From: Rhodobacteraceae bacterium EhC02
GTDB taxonomy: Bacteria; Pseudomonadota; Alphaproteobacteria; Rhodobacterales; Rhodobacteraceae
Assembly (NCBI GenBank): GCA_001650895.1
Contig: LXYH01000034.1
Coordinates: forward strand, 184,797 to 248,796
Length of the DNA stretch: 64,000 nucleotides
Direction: 5' to 3'
In this document: one piece after another, positions 1 through 9,806 of the stretch
Position numbering within the stretch: position 1 is the stretch's first letter
How the letters are laid out: each line of letters starts with the position of its first letter
Translations under genes and position numbers: made by a program
Notes under the pieces: model-generated
What the model was told of the DNA's origin: nothing
The model's input: the letters and a program-made list of their open reading frames with translations, nothing else
The model's database searches: none

Positions 1-3000
1 GTCAAGCCGATGGAGACCGAGCTGTCGGATCTTGACGGCCTGAAGAAGATGACCTCGACCGCGGCCGAGAATTACGCAGGCGTCGCGCTGGAATTCGAAT
101 TCGGCTGGGACAAGACCAAGATCATGGCCGATGTCCGCGAGGCCATGAGCAATGCCGAAAGCCTGTTCCCCGCCGGTTTCGAGAAATATTCGATCAACGA
201 GATCAACTTTTCCGAATTCCCGATCATCATCGTCAACCTGACCGGCAACGTGCCCGAACGCACCATGGCACGCATCGCCCGCGACCTTCAGGACGAGATC
301 GAGGCGCTGGATGCCGTGATGGAAGCCGGGATCGCCGGCAACCGCGAGGAAATGGTCGAGGTGGTCATCGACCCGCTGCGCCTCGAATCCTACAATGTCA
401 CGGCAGGCGAGCTGATCAACGTCGTGCAGAACAACAACATGCTGATCGCCGCCGGCGAGGTGGAAACCGCCCAAGGCACGTTCAGCGTCAAGATCCCCTC
501 GTCCTTCGACGGGCCGCGCGACATCTACAACCTGCCGGTCAAGACCAACGGCACCCGTGTCGTGACCCTCGGGGACCTGGCCGAGATCCGCATGACCTTC
601 GAGGACAGGCTGGGCACCGCGCGCTTCAACGGAGAGCCGACAGTCGCGCTGCAGGTCGTCAAGCGCAAGGGGTTCAACCTGATCGACACGGCCTCGGAAG
701 TGCGGCGCGTCGTGGCTGCGGCGCAGGCCACCTGGCCAGACGACATGCGCGCCGCCGTTCATCTTGGCACCTCGAACGATCAAAGCCGCGTCGTGGGCTC
801 GATGGTCAGCCAGCTGGAAGGCTCGGTGCTGACGGCCATCGCGCTGGTGATGATCGTGGTGCTGGCCAGCCTCGGGCCGCGCGCGGCGCTGCTGGTGGGC
901 TTTGCGATCCCCACATCCTTCCTTCTGTGCTTTGTTCTGCTGGCGATGATGGGGGTGACCATCTCGAACATCGTGATGTTCGGCCTGATCCTCGCGGTGG
1001 GCATGCTGGTGGATGGCGCCATCGTCGTGGTCGAATATGCCGACAAGCGCATCCAGGAAGGATCGGGGCCCATGTCGGCCTATGTCGAGGCGGCCAAGCG
1101 CATGTTCTGGCCGATCATCAGCTCCACCGCGACGACCCTCTGCGCTTTCCTGCCGATGCTGTTCTGGCCCGGTGTTCCGGGTGAATTCATGGGCATGCTG
1201 CCGATCACCCTGATCTTCGTGCTCTCCGCCAGCCTGATCGTGGCCTTGATCTACCTGCCCGTGATGGGCGGCGTGACCGGCCGGATGAGCCGCACTTTCG
1301 GCCGCACGTCCGACGCGCTGCGCCGCAGCCTGCCCTGGTGGGGGCGCGCGGCCCTTGTGCCGCCCGCGCTTTACCTGGTGTTCCTGGGCGCGATGCAGCT
1401 GATCAACCCCGGCTACCTGTTCGGCGGCCAGCCCATGGGCAGCGGCATCGTTTCCGCGCTGCCGGGCATGGTCCTCTTCACACTGGGCTGCTTTGCCACG
1501 ACCATCACGCTGGGCGCCGCCCGGATCGAACGCAAGCCCCGCCCCATCGTGGCCGGTCACCGGCGCACGATTTTCGGGCATTTCATCCGCTTCATCGCGG
1601 CCAACCCCGTGATGCCGCTGGTCACGATCGCCGCTGTCGGCATTTTTGTCGTCACCGTCTTCTCGGTCTTCCAGCAGAACAGCAGGGGCGTGGAATTCTT
1701 CGTGGATTCCGAACCCGAACAGGCCATCGTCTACGTGCGCGCAAGGGGCAACCTGTCGCTGGCCGAAAAGGACGCGCTGGTGCGTGCCGCCGAGGCGATC
1801 GTGCTGGCCCATCCGGGCGTCGACAACGCCTTCGCCTTTGCAGGCGATGGCGGCCTGAATGCCAATACGGGCGGCGCGCAGCCCCCGCTCGACACGATCG
1901 GTCAGATCCAGCTGGAAACCATCCCCTGGGAGGATCGGCGCGACCGGCCCGATCTGGACGGCGACCTGGTGATCGAGGAACTGACCCGCGACATCGCGGC
2001 CATTCCCGGCCTGCAGGTCGAGGTCATCGCCCAGGCCCGCGGCCCGGCTTCGGCCAAGCCGATTCATCTCCGCCTGAAAGGCGATGACTGGGAGGCCCTG
2101 CAAGAGGCGACCCGCATGGCCCGCGCGAAGTTCGAGGAAACCGAAGGCCTCACCCTGATCGAAGACACGCTCCCCCTGCCCGGCATCGACTGGCAGATCG
2201 ACGTCGACGTGGAAAAGGCCGGCCGTTTCGGGGCGGATGTGGCCACGGTGGGCGGCATGGTCCAGCTGGTCACGCGCGGCATCCTGCTTGACACGATGCG
2301 TGTCGAGACCTCGGACGAAGAGATCGAGATCCGCGTACGCCTGCCCGAGGATGATCGCGTGCTCTCGACGCTGGACACGCTGAAAGTGCGCACCAGCGAC
2401 GGTCTCGTGCCGCTGGCCAATTTCATCAGCCGCCAGCCGGTTCCGAAACTGGCGCAGATCAAGCGCGTGGACGGCAAGCGCTATTTCGACATCAAGGCCG
2501 GTGTGGCCGACGGGATGACCCTGTCCACGCCCGGTGGGGATGGATCGGTGTCCGAGGTGCCGATCACGGCCACCGAACGGATCGCGACGCTGACCGCATG
2601 GCTCGAATCCGACCCGCTTCCGGCGGGCGTACAATGGGAATGGACGGGCGACCAGGAAGATCAGGCCGAATCCGGTGCCTTCCTGGCCAATGCCTTCGCC
2701 GGGGCGCTGGGGCTGATGTTCATCATCCTGCTGGCGCAGTTCAACTCGGTCTATAACGCGGTCCTCGTGTTGCTGGCCGTGGTGCTGTCGACGACGGGCG
2801 TACTGATCGGGATGCTGGTGATGGATCAGACCTTCTCGATCATCATGACAGGCACGGGGATCGTGGCCTTGGCCGGGATCGTTGTGAACAACAACATCAT
2901 CCTGATCGACACCTACCAGGATTACTCGCGCTACATGCCCCGGATCGAGGCGATCATCCGCACCGCCGAAGACCGCATTCGCCCGGTGCTGCTGACGACG

Positions 3001-3414
3001 ATCACCACCATGGCGGGCCTTGCGCCCATGATGTTCGGCCTCAGCCTGGATTTCATCAACGGCGGCTACACGATCGACAGTCCGACTGCGCTGTGGTGGA
3101 AGCAGCTTGCAACCGCCGTGGTCTTCGGGCTGGGCCTTGCGACCATGCTGACGCTGGTCTTCACCCCGTCGCTTCTGGCGCTTCGGGTCTGGACGGGCAC
3201 CTATGCGATGGCGCTCTCGCGCATGCTGGCGATCCTGTCCCTCGGTCGCGGCAGCCGGGCCGCGCGCGACTGGGCGCTGAACCGGGCCGCGCGCAAGCTC
3301 AAGGCGCCCGAGATCATCTGGGAAGACGAACAGGCGGATACGGCCATTCTCGCGCCGCGCCCCGCCCCCGATCCGCTGACTTCGCCCGAACCGCCGCTGC
3401 GCGCGGCCGAGTGA
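1..3414 (+). CDS. Efflux RND transporter permease subunit (5' end outside the window)
   Basis: Inner-membrane proton-driven pump of the AcrB/MexB superfamily, expected to work with a periplasmic adaptor and an outer-membrane channel. The reading frame is open from base 1. By comparison with the family about 60 N-terminal residues, including the first membrane helix, lie outside the window; the ATG at 10 is internal. Visible landmarks are the porter domain, a membrane block with LVDGAIVVVEYAD (TM4), a second porter domain and a second block with GIVVNNNIILIDTYQD (TM10). AcrB has two adjacent aspartates in TM4 and a lysine in TM10. Here only one aspartate is present and the lysine position is Asn, as in one large RND subgroup. 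The C-terminal tail of about 70 residues is Pro/Ala-rich. Substrate cannot be told. A strong terminator follows. Confidence 0.93.
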   Translation, partial: VKPMETELSDLDGLKKMTSTAAENYAGVALEFEFGWDKTKIMADVREAMSNAESLFPAGFEKYSINEINFSEFPIIIVNLTGNVPERTMARIARDLQDEIEALDAVMEAGIAGNREEMVEVVIDPLRLESYNVTAGELINVVQNNNMLIAAGEVETAQGTFSVKIPSSFDGPRDIYNLPVKTNGTRVVTLGDLAEIRMTFEDRLGTARFNGEPTVALQVVKRKGFNLIDTASEVRRVVAAAQATWPDDMRAAVHLGTSNDQSRVVGSMVSQLEGSVLTAIALVMIVVLASLGPRAALLVGFAIPTSFLLCFVLLAMMGVTISNIVMFGLILAVGMLVDGAIVVVEYADKRIQEGSGPMSAYVEAAKRMFWPIISSTATTLCAFLPMLFWPGVPGEFMGMLPITLIFVLSASLIVALIYLPVMGGVTGRMSRTFGRTSDALRRSLPWWGRAALVPPALYLVFLGAMQLINPGYLFGGQPMGSGIVSALPGMVLFTLGCFATTITLGAARIERKPRPIVAGHRRTIFGHFIRFIAANPVMPLVTIAAVGIFVVTVFSVFQQNSRGVEFFVDSEPEQAIVYVRARGNLSLAEKDALVRAAEAIVLAHPGVDNAFAFAGDGGLNANTGGAQPPLDTIGQIQLETIPWEDRRDRPDLDGDLVIEELTRDIAAIPGLQVEVIAQARGPASAKPIHLRLKGDDWEALQEATRMARAKFEETEGLTLIEDTLPLPGIDWQIDVDVEKAGRFGADVATVGGMVQLVTRGILLDTMRVETSDEEIEIRVRLPEDDRVLSTLDTLKVRTSDGLVPLANFISRQPVPKLAQIKRVDGKRYFDIKAGVADGMTLSTPGGDGSVSEVPITATERIATLTAWLESDPLPAGVQWEWTGDQEDQAESGAFLANAFAGALGLMFIILLAQFNSVYNAVLVLLAVVLSTTGVLIGMLVMDQTFSIIMTGTGIVALAGIVVNNNIILIDTYQDYSRYMPRIEAIIRTAEDRIRPVLLTTITTMAGLAPMMFGLSLDFINGGYTIDSPTALWWKQLATAVVFGLGLATMLTLVFTPSLLALRVWTGTYAMALSRMLAILSLGRGSRAARDWALNRAARKLKAPEIIWEDEQADTAILAPRPAPDPLTSPEPPLRAAE

Positions 3415-3423
3415 TCCACATGC

Positions 3424-3455
3424 AAACGGCGCCGCAACAGTCTGCGGCGCCGTTT
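3424..3455. terminator. Bidirectional intrinsic terminator between convergent genes
   Basis: Perfect 13-bp GC-rich inverted repeat (3424-3436 and 3443-3455) with a 6-base loop. It lies ten bases after the RND permease stop and is followed on the plus strand by TTTCTTCTT. The ABC exporter gene ends from the other side at 3514. The A-run at the left edge also gives a short T-run on the minus strand, so it can serve both genes. Confidence 0.8.
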
Positions 3456-3513
3456 CTTCTTGCCCCAAATATCCCCGCCGGAGGCATCGCGGCACAGCCG
3501 CGATCTGCCCGAT

Positions 3514-5331
3514 CTACGCTGCCGCCTCGCGCTCGCTGGCCTGGCGCTGCCACAGGCCCCAATAGCGTCCCTTGCGCGACAGCAGGTCCGTATGGGTGCC
3601 TTCCTCGACGATATGACCATCCTCCAGCACGATGATGCGATCCGCATCCGCCACGGTGGACAGCCGATGCGCGATGGTCAGCACGGTGCGTCCCTCGGCC
3701 GCGCGGGCCAATGCACCCTGGATTTCCTGTTCGGTTTCGGTATCCAGCGCCGATGTCGCCTCGTCCAGCAGCAGGATGGGCGGGTTCTTGAGCAGCGTGC
3801 GCGCGATCCCCACGCGCTGCTTCTCGCCGCCTGACAGTTTCAGCCCGCGCTCGCCCACCTGGGTGTCATAGCCGGCGGGCAGGCGCATGATGAAGTCATG
3901 GATCTGCGCATCGCGCGCGGCCTGCACGACCTGATCCTCGGTCGCGCCGTCGCGACCATAGGCTATGTTGTAGCGGATCGTGTCATTGAACAGCACCGTA
4001 TCCTGCGGCACCACCCCGATCGCGTCATGCAGGCTGACCTGGGTCACGTCGCGCAGGTCCTGCCCGTCGATCAGAACCGCGCCACTGTTCACATCGTAAA
4101 AGCGGAACAGCAGCCGCCCGATGGTGGACTTGCCCGACCCCGAAGAGCCGACGATCGCCACGGTCTCGCCCGCCGCCACCTTCAGGCTGACCCCTTTCAG
4201 GATCATGCGTTCGGGGTCATAGCCAAAGTGCACATCGCGCAACTCGACCTCGCCGCCTTGCACATTCAGAACATTTGCGCCCGTTTTATCGGAAACTTCG
4301 GCGGGCTGCTCTAACAAATCGAACATTTCGCCCATATCGACCAGGGACTGCCGGATTTCGCGATAGACAGTTCCGAGGAAGTTCAGCGGCATGGTGATCT
4401 GGATCATGTAGGCGTTGACCATGACGAAATCACCGACGGTCAGATGACCGCGCTCGACGCCCACGGCGGCCATGACCATCACGATCACAAGGCCCGCCGT
4501 GATCAGGAAAGCCTGCCCGAAGTTCAGGAAGGCCAGCGAATAGGCGGTCTTGAGGGCGGCGCTCTCATAACGTTCCATCGCGCGGTCATAGCGGCGCGCC
4601 TCGCGGGCTTCGGCCCCGAAATACTTGACGGTCTCGAAATTCAGCAGGCTGTCGATGGCCTTCTGGTTGGCGTCGGTATCCTGATCATTCATCTCGCGGC
4701 GCAGTTTCACGCGCCATTCGGTGACCGCAAAGGTGAACCAGACATAGACCGCGATGGTCAGCACGATCACCGCCAGGTACCAGACGTCGAACAGGAAAAA
4801 CAGGATCCCCGCGATCATCAGCAGTTCCAGAACCAGCGGCCCGATCGAGAACAGCAGGAAACGCAGCAGGAAGTCCACGCCTTTCACACCGCGTTCGATG
4901 ATCCGGCTGAGGCCCCCGGTCTTGCGCGTCAGGTGATAGCGCATCGACAGGCGATGGATATGGGTGAAGGTTTCCAGCGCCAGCGCCCTGAGCGCGCGTT
5001 GCCCGACGGCGGCGAATACCGCATCGCGCAATTGCTGAAAGCCGTTCGAAAAAAGCCGCGCCATGCCATAGGCCACGGTCAGACCCACCGCGCCCAGCAT
5101 CAGCGGCGACACCCCTTCCCCCGCCAGCGCATCCACGGCCTGCTTGTAAAGGATCGGCGTCACCACGGCGATGATCTTGCCCACCACCAGCGCCAGCAGC
5201 GCCAGAACGACGCGCCGCTTTACCCAAGGCTGATCCTCGGGCCACAGATAGGGCGAGACACGCCGGATCGTGCGCCAGCCGGACCGGCGTTCGGCGCTTG
5301 CCTCGTCAGAAGTGGGGGTCGTCGGTCGCAT
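3514..5331 (-). CDS. ABC exporter, Atm1/HMT1-like half-transporter (permease fused to ATPase)
   Basis: A 605-residue fused transporter with an N-terminal six-helix membrane domain (about residues 35-330) and a C-terminal nucleotide-binding domain. The ATPase shows Walker A GSSGSGKST, signature LSGGEKQR, Walker B ILLLDEATSALD and the switch histidine in AHRLSTV. The coupling region with ETVKYFGAEAREARRYD is typical of the Atm1/ABCB7/HMT1 group, which exports glutathione-linked sulfur or metal conjugates. It works as a homodimer in the inner membrane. The role is inferred from family membership; nothing nearby fixes the substrate. The length is normal for the family. Confidence 0.9.
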   Translation of the reverse strand: MRPTTPTSDEASAERRSGWRTIRRVSPYLWPEDQPWVKRRVVLALLALVVGKIIAVVTPILYKQAVDALAGEGVSPLMLGAVGLTVAYGMARLFSNGFQQLRDAVFAAVGQRALRALALETFTHIHRLSMRYHLTRKTGGLSRIIERGVKGVDFLLRFLLFSIGPLVLELLMIAGILFFLFDVWYLAVIVLTIAVYVWFTFAVTEWRVKLRREMNDQDTDANQKAIDSLLNFETVKYFGAEAREARRYDRAMERYESAALKTAYSLAFLNFGQAFLITAGLVIVMVMAAVGVERGHLTVGDFVMVNAYMIQITMPLNFLGTVYREIRQSLVDMGEMFDLLEQPAEVSDKTGANVLNVQGGEVELRDVHFGYDPERMILKGVSLKVAAGETVAIVGSSGSGKSTIGRLLFRFYDVNSGAVLIDGQDLRDVTQVSLHDAIGVVPQDTVLFNDTIRYNIAYGRDGATEDQVVQAARDAQIHDFIMRLPAGYDTQVGERGLKLSGGEKQRVGIARTLLKNPPILLLDEATSALDTETEQEIQGALARAAEGRTVLTIAHRLSTVADADRIIVLEDGHIVEEGTHTDLLSRKGRYWGLWQRQASEREAAA

Positions 5332-5402
5332 GGATCAGGCCTTTCGTGAGGACCTCACAGATAGGCCGCTTTTCCGGGGAAGGCCAGAGGGCCCCCGGCG
5401 CG

Positions 5403-6479
5403 TCACACCACCAGCACATGGCCTTCACGCGCAGGGCTGCGCCCTGCCGCCAGATCCGCCCAGAGCGCGGGCGCGGATGCGATCCCGTGATGCTCCACGA
5501 CCTCCAGCCATTCACCGGCATCGGCCGCGATCCGCTTCCACGCCGCCGTGATGCGCGCCTCGATCACGCCGGGGCCCCATTCGGTGCGGCGCTTGGCGAT
5601 CTGGGCGGGGGCAAAGAAGAACTGCGGTTTCGGGCCAGCCAGGTTGCGCGGCGGCGCAAAACGGTCCCAGTGGCTGGTGCCCACCGCAGCCGAATGGCGC
5701 AACTGGTCGGCAAGATGGCCATGCAGCCGCGCCTTGACCTCGGCATTGCCGGCCATGTCCACGTAGACGCTGGGGATTGTCGCAAGCTGGTCGATCTGGT
5801 CATAGCTCAGCACCTGGTCGCAGGCGCCCAGCCCTTCGACGAAGGCGCGATTGCCCTCGCCTGTCAGCCCGATGATCCGGTAGGGCCGGTCGGAAGGTTC
5901 GGCCAGGAACTTGCACAGGCCAAGCCCCGTCTTGGACGAGGCGCTGCCCACGATGATCTGCCCAGCCCCGAACCATTCATTGTCAGCCAGCCAGTCGAAC
6001 AGCAGGTAAGACGTAGCCAAAAGCGGTTGCAGCAGGCTGCGCAGGTGATCGTCACGGACGGCGCCGGGCTTGACCGCCACATAGGTGTTGTAGACCAGTG
6101 CCAGACCGTCGCGATGCGGGCTTTTGTCGACGAACACGCCCTGGGCCGACTGTTCCGGGCGGATCACCATGGTTTCGGCCATGGGCAGATAGCCATAGAC
6201 CCGTGTGCCCGGCGCGACCCCCGTGGCCCGGCTGTCGATCACGCGCGCCGTGCCCCAGACCGGCACGATGCCCTGCCCCTCTTCTCCGCTGGGAAAGAAG
6301 CGCCAGTACTCCAGCGCAAAGCCGGTGGCGGCATAGGTCACGTTGTTCACGGTTAGTGCGAAACTTTCGACCTGTAAACGCGCCTCGCCATCTTCGAGCG
6401 GCCGCATGGCGGCGGGATCGGGCGCTACCCGCGCCTTGGTGATGTCCTGCTGATCGACAAGTATCCGCTGCTTCTGCAT
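5403..6479 (-). CDS. DUF2855 family protein
   Basis: A 358-residue soluble protein resembling the DUF2855 family, which has no established function to my knowledge. The fold hints at a medium-chain dehydrogenase-like architecture: an N-terminal beta-rich part (ESFALTVNNVTYAATG, GTRVYGYLPMAE) and a middle part with a nucleotide-binding-like run (IIVGSASSKTGLGLCKFLAE). No catalytic zinc ligands stand out. It lies between two unrelated genes on the same strand with gaps of about 70-90 bases, so it may be transcribed alone. A quinone-oxidoreductase-like role is only a guess from the fold. Confidence 0.8.
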   Translation of the reverse strand: MQKQRILVDQQDITKARVAPDPAAMRPLEDGEARLQVESFALTVNNVTYAATGFALEYWRFFPSGEEGQGIVPVWGTARVIDSRATGVAPGTRVYGYLPMAETMVIRPEQSAQGVFVDKSPHRDGLALVYNTYVAVKPGAVRDDHLRSLLQPLLATSYLLFDWLADNEWFGAGQIIVGSASSKTGLGLCKFLAEPSDRPYRIIGLTGEGNRAFVEGLGACDQVLSYDQIDQLATIPSVYVDMAGNAEVKARLHGHLADQLRHSAAVGTSHWDRFAPPRNLAGPKPQFFFAPAQIAKRRTEWGPGVIEARITAAWKRIAADAGEWLEVVEHHGIASAPALWADLAAGRSPAREGHVLVV

Positions 6480-6571
6480 CCGCCGCCCTCCCCGCGCGCA
6501 ATATCATTGCGGCCAGTATGCGCGACATGAGGCGTCTGCACAGCCCCGGCTTGCGATGACGATGCGTCAGC

Positions 6572-8188
6572 CTAGTCCGGAATGGTGAAGATCTGGCCCG
6601 GATAGATCAGGTCGGGATCACGGATACGGTCGCGGTTGGCCTCGAACAGGCGCACGAACAACAGCCCCTCGCCATAGCTTTCGCGCGCGATCGCCCAAAG
6701 CGTATTTCCCGGCTGCACCGTGACCACCTTGACCGCGGCACTGCCAGGCGCATCGGCGGGTTGCACTGTTCCGCTGTCTGCCGCAGCCGTGTCCGACGGG
6801 GCGGTCGGCGTCGACGACCCGGCCGGGGCGGACGTGTCCGCAGGTACGGAGGCAGCATTCCCGGCATTGGCGATTGCCGCGACCTCGTCACGGTCTTCGC
6901 GTTTGAAGGGCGTCTCGATCCGCGCCAGCACGCGGCCTGCGGCGTTCACCTCGTCCAGGCGCAGGGTATAGATGCCGGGCGCCACGCCGGGCAGGCCCGT
7001 GCTCCAGATCCCGTCGGACCCGATGGGCACGGATGTGACCGCGGCGTTATCCAGGTAGATCAGGATCGTCGCGTCGGGTCGGCCGCGACCTTGCAGCAGC
7101 ACGTCCCCTTCGGTCGTATAGCTGATCACGTCGATGGCCAGCCCGACACCACCCGCCGCAGGATCAACCGGTGTGGCCGGTTGCAGTACCCGCACACCTG
7201 TTCCGTCAGCCAGCAACAAGGCAGGCGCGGCCGGAGCGGCTGGCGGCGCAGTCGGTGCCGCAGCCGGAGCAGAGGCAGAGGCATCGGCCGGGGCGGCCCC
7301 ATCGGTGGTGCCGGCATCGGCCACGGCGACGGGCGGCAGGCCCGCAACAGGCGCAATGATCACCTGCTGGTCCGACAGCAGCCTGTTAGCGCCCTGCCCC
7401 ACGGCAAGCGTCATGACACGCGGCGCATCCGATGGCGGCAGGCTGAGAAAGGCCACGAAAGCCCCGTCACCCCCGACCATCGCATCGCCCACCACGACAC
7501 CGTCCAGCAGAACCTCGACCGTGCGACCGGGCACGGCACGCCCGGCCACCAGCGCTTCACCATCGGGTGCAAGGCGCACGGTGTCGAATTGAGGCAGGAT
7601 CACCGCCGCACCATCCGCGCCCGTCGAGGCGCCAGCATCCTGTTCGGCAGGCGGCTGGGATGTGTCGTCAGCCGTCTCGGGCGCGGCGGCGTCGGCAGCG
7701 GCTGTTTCAGGCGCGGCGGCGTCAGGCGTCACGGTTTCCGTTGCCGCTGTTTCCGGGGCCGTTGTCGCAGGTTCCGGGGCGGGTGCAACGACCGTTTCGG
7801 TCGGCGCAGCCTGGTCGGCGGGCGCATCCGCCGGTGCCGTTGCAGCCTCGGGCGCTTGCGCGGGTGCTGCCTGCGCAGGCGCAGGCTCGGCATCGGCAGG
7901 GGCGGGTTCGGCATCTGCAGGGACGGGTTCGGCATCTGCCGTGGTTGTCACCTCGGGCGCCGTCTCTGGTGCCGGTGTCTGGGCCGGTGCCGGTGTCTGG
8001 GCCGGTGCCGGGGGAGCGGCAGCAGTCGGCGTCGACGGCGCCTGGACCGCAGCCTGTTCGACCGGCGGCACTTCGGGCGGGTAGAGTTTTCCGCTCAGCA
8101 CGAAACCCAGTACCACCAATACGACGGCCACAACAGCACCGGCCACGGCGCGCCCCGAGCCGCCCGACATCCACGACTTATTATTCAT
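6572..8188 (-). CDS. Membrane-anchored LysM domain protein with long Ala/Pro-rich linker
   Basis: A 538-residue cell-envelope protein. An N-terminal helix ([20 protein letters not shown], about residues 14-33) anchors it. A low-complexity linker rich in Pro, Ala, Glu and Thr (about residues 45-195) follows, containing repeats such as PAPAQT and PADAEP. Next are beta-rich segments (about 200-430) that look like Ig/bacterial-Ig modules. The C-terminal LysM domain (about 488-538, [18 protein letters not shown] to [10 protein letters not shown]) should bind peptidoglycan. The linker DNA contains short direct repeats, for example two tandem copies of a GCCGGTGTCTGG-type unit near 7970-8005. A role in envelope organisation is inferred. 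Confidence 0.85.
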   Translation of the reverse strand: MNNKSWMSGGSGRAVAGAVVAVVLVVLGFVLSGKLYPPEVPPVEQAAVQAPSTPTAAAPPAPAQTPAPAQTPAPETAPEVTTTADAEPVPADAEPAPADAEPAPAQAAPAQAPEAATAPADAPADQAAPTETVVAPAPEPATTAPETAATETVTPDAAAPETAAADAAAPETADDTSQPPAEQDAGASTGADGAAVILPQFDTVRLAPDGEALVAGRAVPGRTVEVLLDGVVVGDAMVGGDGAFVAFLSLPPSDAPRVMTLAVGQGANRLLSDQQVIIAPVAGLPPVAVADAGTTDGAAPADASASAPAAAPTAPPAAPAAPALLLADGTGVRVLQPATPVDPAAGGVGLAIDVISYTTEGDVLLQGRGRPDATILIYLDNAAVTSVPIGSDGIWSTGLPGVAPGIYTLRLDEVNAAGRVLARIETPFKREDRDEVAAIANAGNAASVPADTSAPAGSSTPTAPSDTAAADSGTVQPADAPGSAAVKVVTVQPGNTLWAIARESYGEGLLFVRLFEANRDRIRDPDLIYPGQIFTIPD

Positions 8189-8292
8189 CTGTTCCCTTCC
8201 GGTCCGCCGTTTTCCTTGCGCGGCAGTTGAGCGAGATTAGCAACAAGGTTATCACGGGTCAAAAGCACCTTTGCACAAAAACGGGAAGTAAC

Positions 8293-8877
8293 ATGTCGCA
8301 TCCGCCGAAAGGATTTGCCGTCTGCGTCTATTGTGGCGCACGTGGCGGGAATGACCCGCTTTACATGGGGCAGGCGACCGCCCTTGGTGCGACCCTTGCC
8401 ACCGAGGGCTGGCAACTGGTCTACGGCGCGGGCGACGTGGGGCTGATGGGGGCCGTGGCGCGGGCGGCGCAGGCAGAGGGCGGGGACACGCTGGGCGTGA
8501 TCCCGGTTCACCTGCTGAAGATGGAGGTCGGCAAGACCGACCTGACCCGCTTTGTCGTGACCGAGACGATGCACGAGCGCAAGAAGGTCATGTACATGAA
8601 CTCGGATGCGATCGTCGTTCTGCCGGGCGGGGCGGGTTCGCTGGACGAGTTCTTCGAGGTTCTGACATGGCGGCAACTGGGCCTTCATGCCAAACCGATC
8701 TTCCTGCTGAACGTGAATGGCTACTGGTCGCCCCTGATGGCCCTGATCGAGCATGTCATCGCTCAGGGTTTTGCCGACCCTTCGCTGGCCGGGTTCATCA
8801 CGGTGGTCGATGATGTGGACGCGCTGACCCTTGCCCTGCGCGCCGCCCGTTCCAACGAGACCGATGCCGCCGAATAA
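8293..8877 (+). CDS. LOG-family (TIGR00730) Rossmann-fold protein
   Basis: A 194-residue protein of the LOG/lysine-decarboxylase-like family. It carries the diagnostic motif PGGAGSLDEFFEVLTWRQLG and the paired residues RKK in HERKKVMY. Members hydrolyse cytokinin riboside monophosphates or related nucleotides (phosphoribohydrolase activity). The bacterial physiological role is often unclear. The ATG at 8293 is preferred because the family N-terminus (FAVCVYCGARGG) starts right after it; in-frame sequence further upstream lies antisense to the LysM gene. The 3' end overlaps the convergent rarD gene by 115 bases. Confidence 0.88.
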   Translation: MSHPPKGFAVCVYCGARGGNDPLYMGQATALGATLATEGWQLVYGAGDVGLMGAVARAAQAEGGDTLGVIPVHLLKMEVGKTDLTRFVVTETMHERKKVMYMNSDAIVVLPGGAGSLDEFFEVLTWRQLGLHAKPIFLLNVNGYWSPLMALIEHVIAQGFADPSLAGFITVVDDVDALTLALRAARSNETDAAE

Positions 8878-9710
8878 AGCGCCAGCGCCACCCAGATCAG
8901 CGCAAAGGCAATGACGTGCCAGCCCTGGAACGGTTCCAGGAAAATGACAACTGCGACAATGAATTGCAAAGTCGGGTTGATGTATTGAATCAGCCCCACG
9001 GTCCCCATGCGCACCCGCTTGCTGGCATAGGAAAACAGCATCAAGGGCCCGGCCGTCAGGACACCCGACGTCATCAGAAGCAGGCTGTCGGTCAGGTCGG
9101 CCCCGAAGGCGCCCCCATCACGATGGGCCATGAGCAGCACGATGCAGGCGATCGGTGCCAGCACCAGAACCTCGGCGGTGACGGATACGACCGGACCAGC
9201 GGAAAGCCGTTTTTTAACAAGTCCATAGAGGCCGAAACTGATGGATAGAATCAAGGCGATCCAAGGTGCCACACCCAGGCCCAGCGTCAGGATCGTCACA
9301 GCCAATGTCGCCAACCCCACCGCAATGGCCTGCATGCGGCTGAGCCTTTCCCCGAAGACCACGCGCCCGATCAGCACGGCCACGAGGGGAAAGAGGTAAT
9401 AGCCCAATGATGCCTCTGTCGCGCGGCCGATCTGGATCGACAGGATGAAGATGAACCAGTTGGTCGAGATCATCAGCGCCGCGAACAGCACGATGCCCAG
9501 CGACCGGGGCGAGCCAAGGGCAACCCGCAGCTGCCCCAGCCGCCCCTGCACCATCAGCAGCACCGTGAAAAAGACCAGTGACCACAATGTGCGATGCGCA
9601 AGAATCTCGATCGGCGGCACATGCGCCAGAAGCTTGTAGAACAGCCCCGACAGGCCCCAGACCGTACATGCGGCGATCAATGCCGCAACGCCCTTGCCTG
9701 CCTCTGTCAT
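8763..9710 (-). CDS. rarD: EamA/DMT-type transporter RarD
   Basis: A 315-residue inner-membrane protein with about ten hydrophobic helices in two EamA repeats. The start matches RarD proteins (GVAALIAACTVWGLSGLFYKLLAHVPPIEILAHRTLWSL). RarD belongs to the drug/metabolite transporter superfamily; its substrate is not established. The C-terminal tail of about 25 Ser/Ala/Arg residues is encoded inside the 3' end of the convergent LOG-family gene. The tail is poorly conserved in such proteins, so the overlap is plausible. Confidence 0.88.
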   Translation of the reverse strand: MTEAGKGVAALIAACTVWGLSGLFYKLLAHVPPIEILAHRTLWSLVFFTVLLMVQGRLGQLRVALGSPRSLGIVLFAALMISTNWFIFILSIQIGRATEASLGYYLFPLVAVLIGRVVFGERLSRMQAIAVGLATLAVTILTLGLGVAPWIALILSISFGLYGLVKKRLSAGPVVSVTAEVLVLAPIACIVLLMAHRDGGAFGADLTDSLLLMTSGVLTAGPLMLFSYASKRVRMGTVGLIQYINPTLQFIVAVVIFLEPFQGWHVIAFALIWVALALYSAASVSLERAARRARVSASTSSTTVMNPASEGSAKP

Positions 9711-9806
9711 GATCCTGGATGCCCCTGCCCTTGCGCCCCGTCACCTTGGCGCAGCCGCGTGCCGGGTTCAATCCGTCATGGCCGCATCGGCGCAGTCAAC
9801 CCGGCG

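Noticed and set aside
6761..8230. A 489-codon plus-strand ORF rich in Arg and Gly
   Set aside because: It is antisense to the LysM protein linker; no domain and no ribosome binding site.
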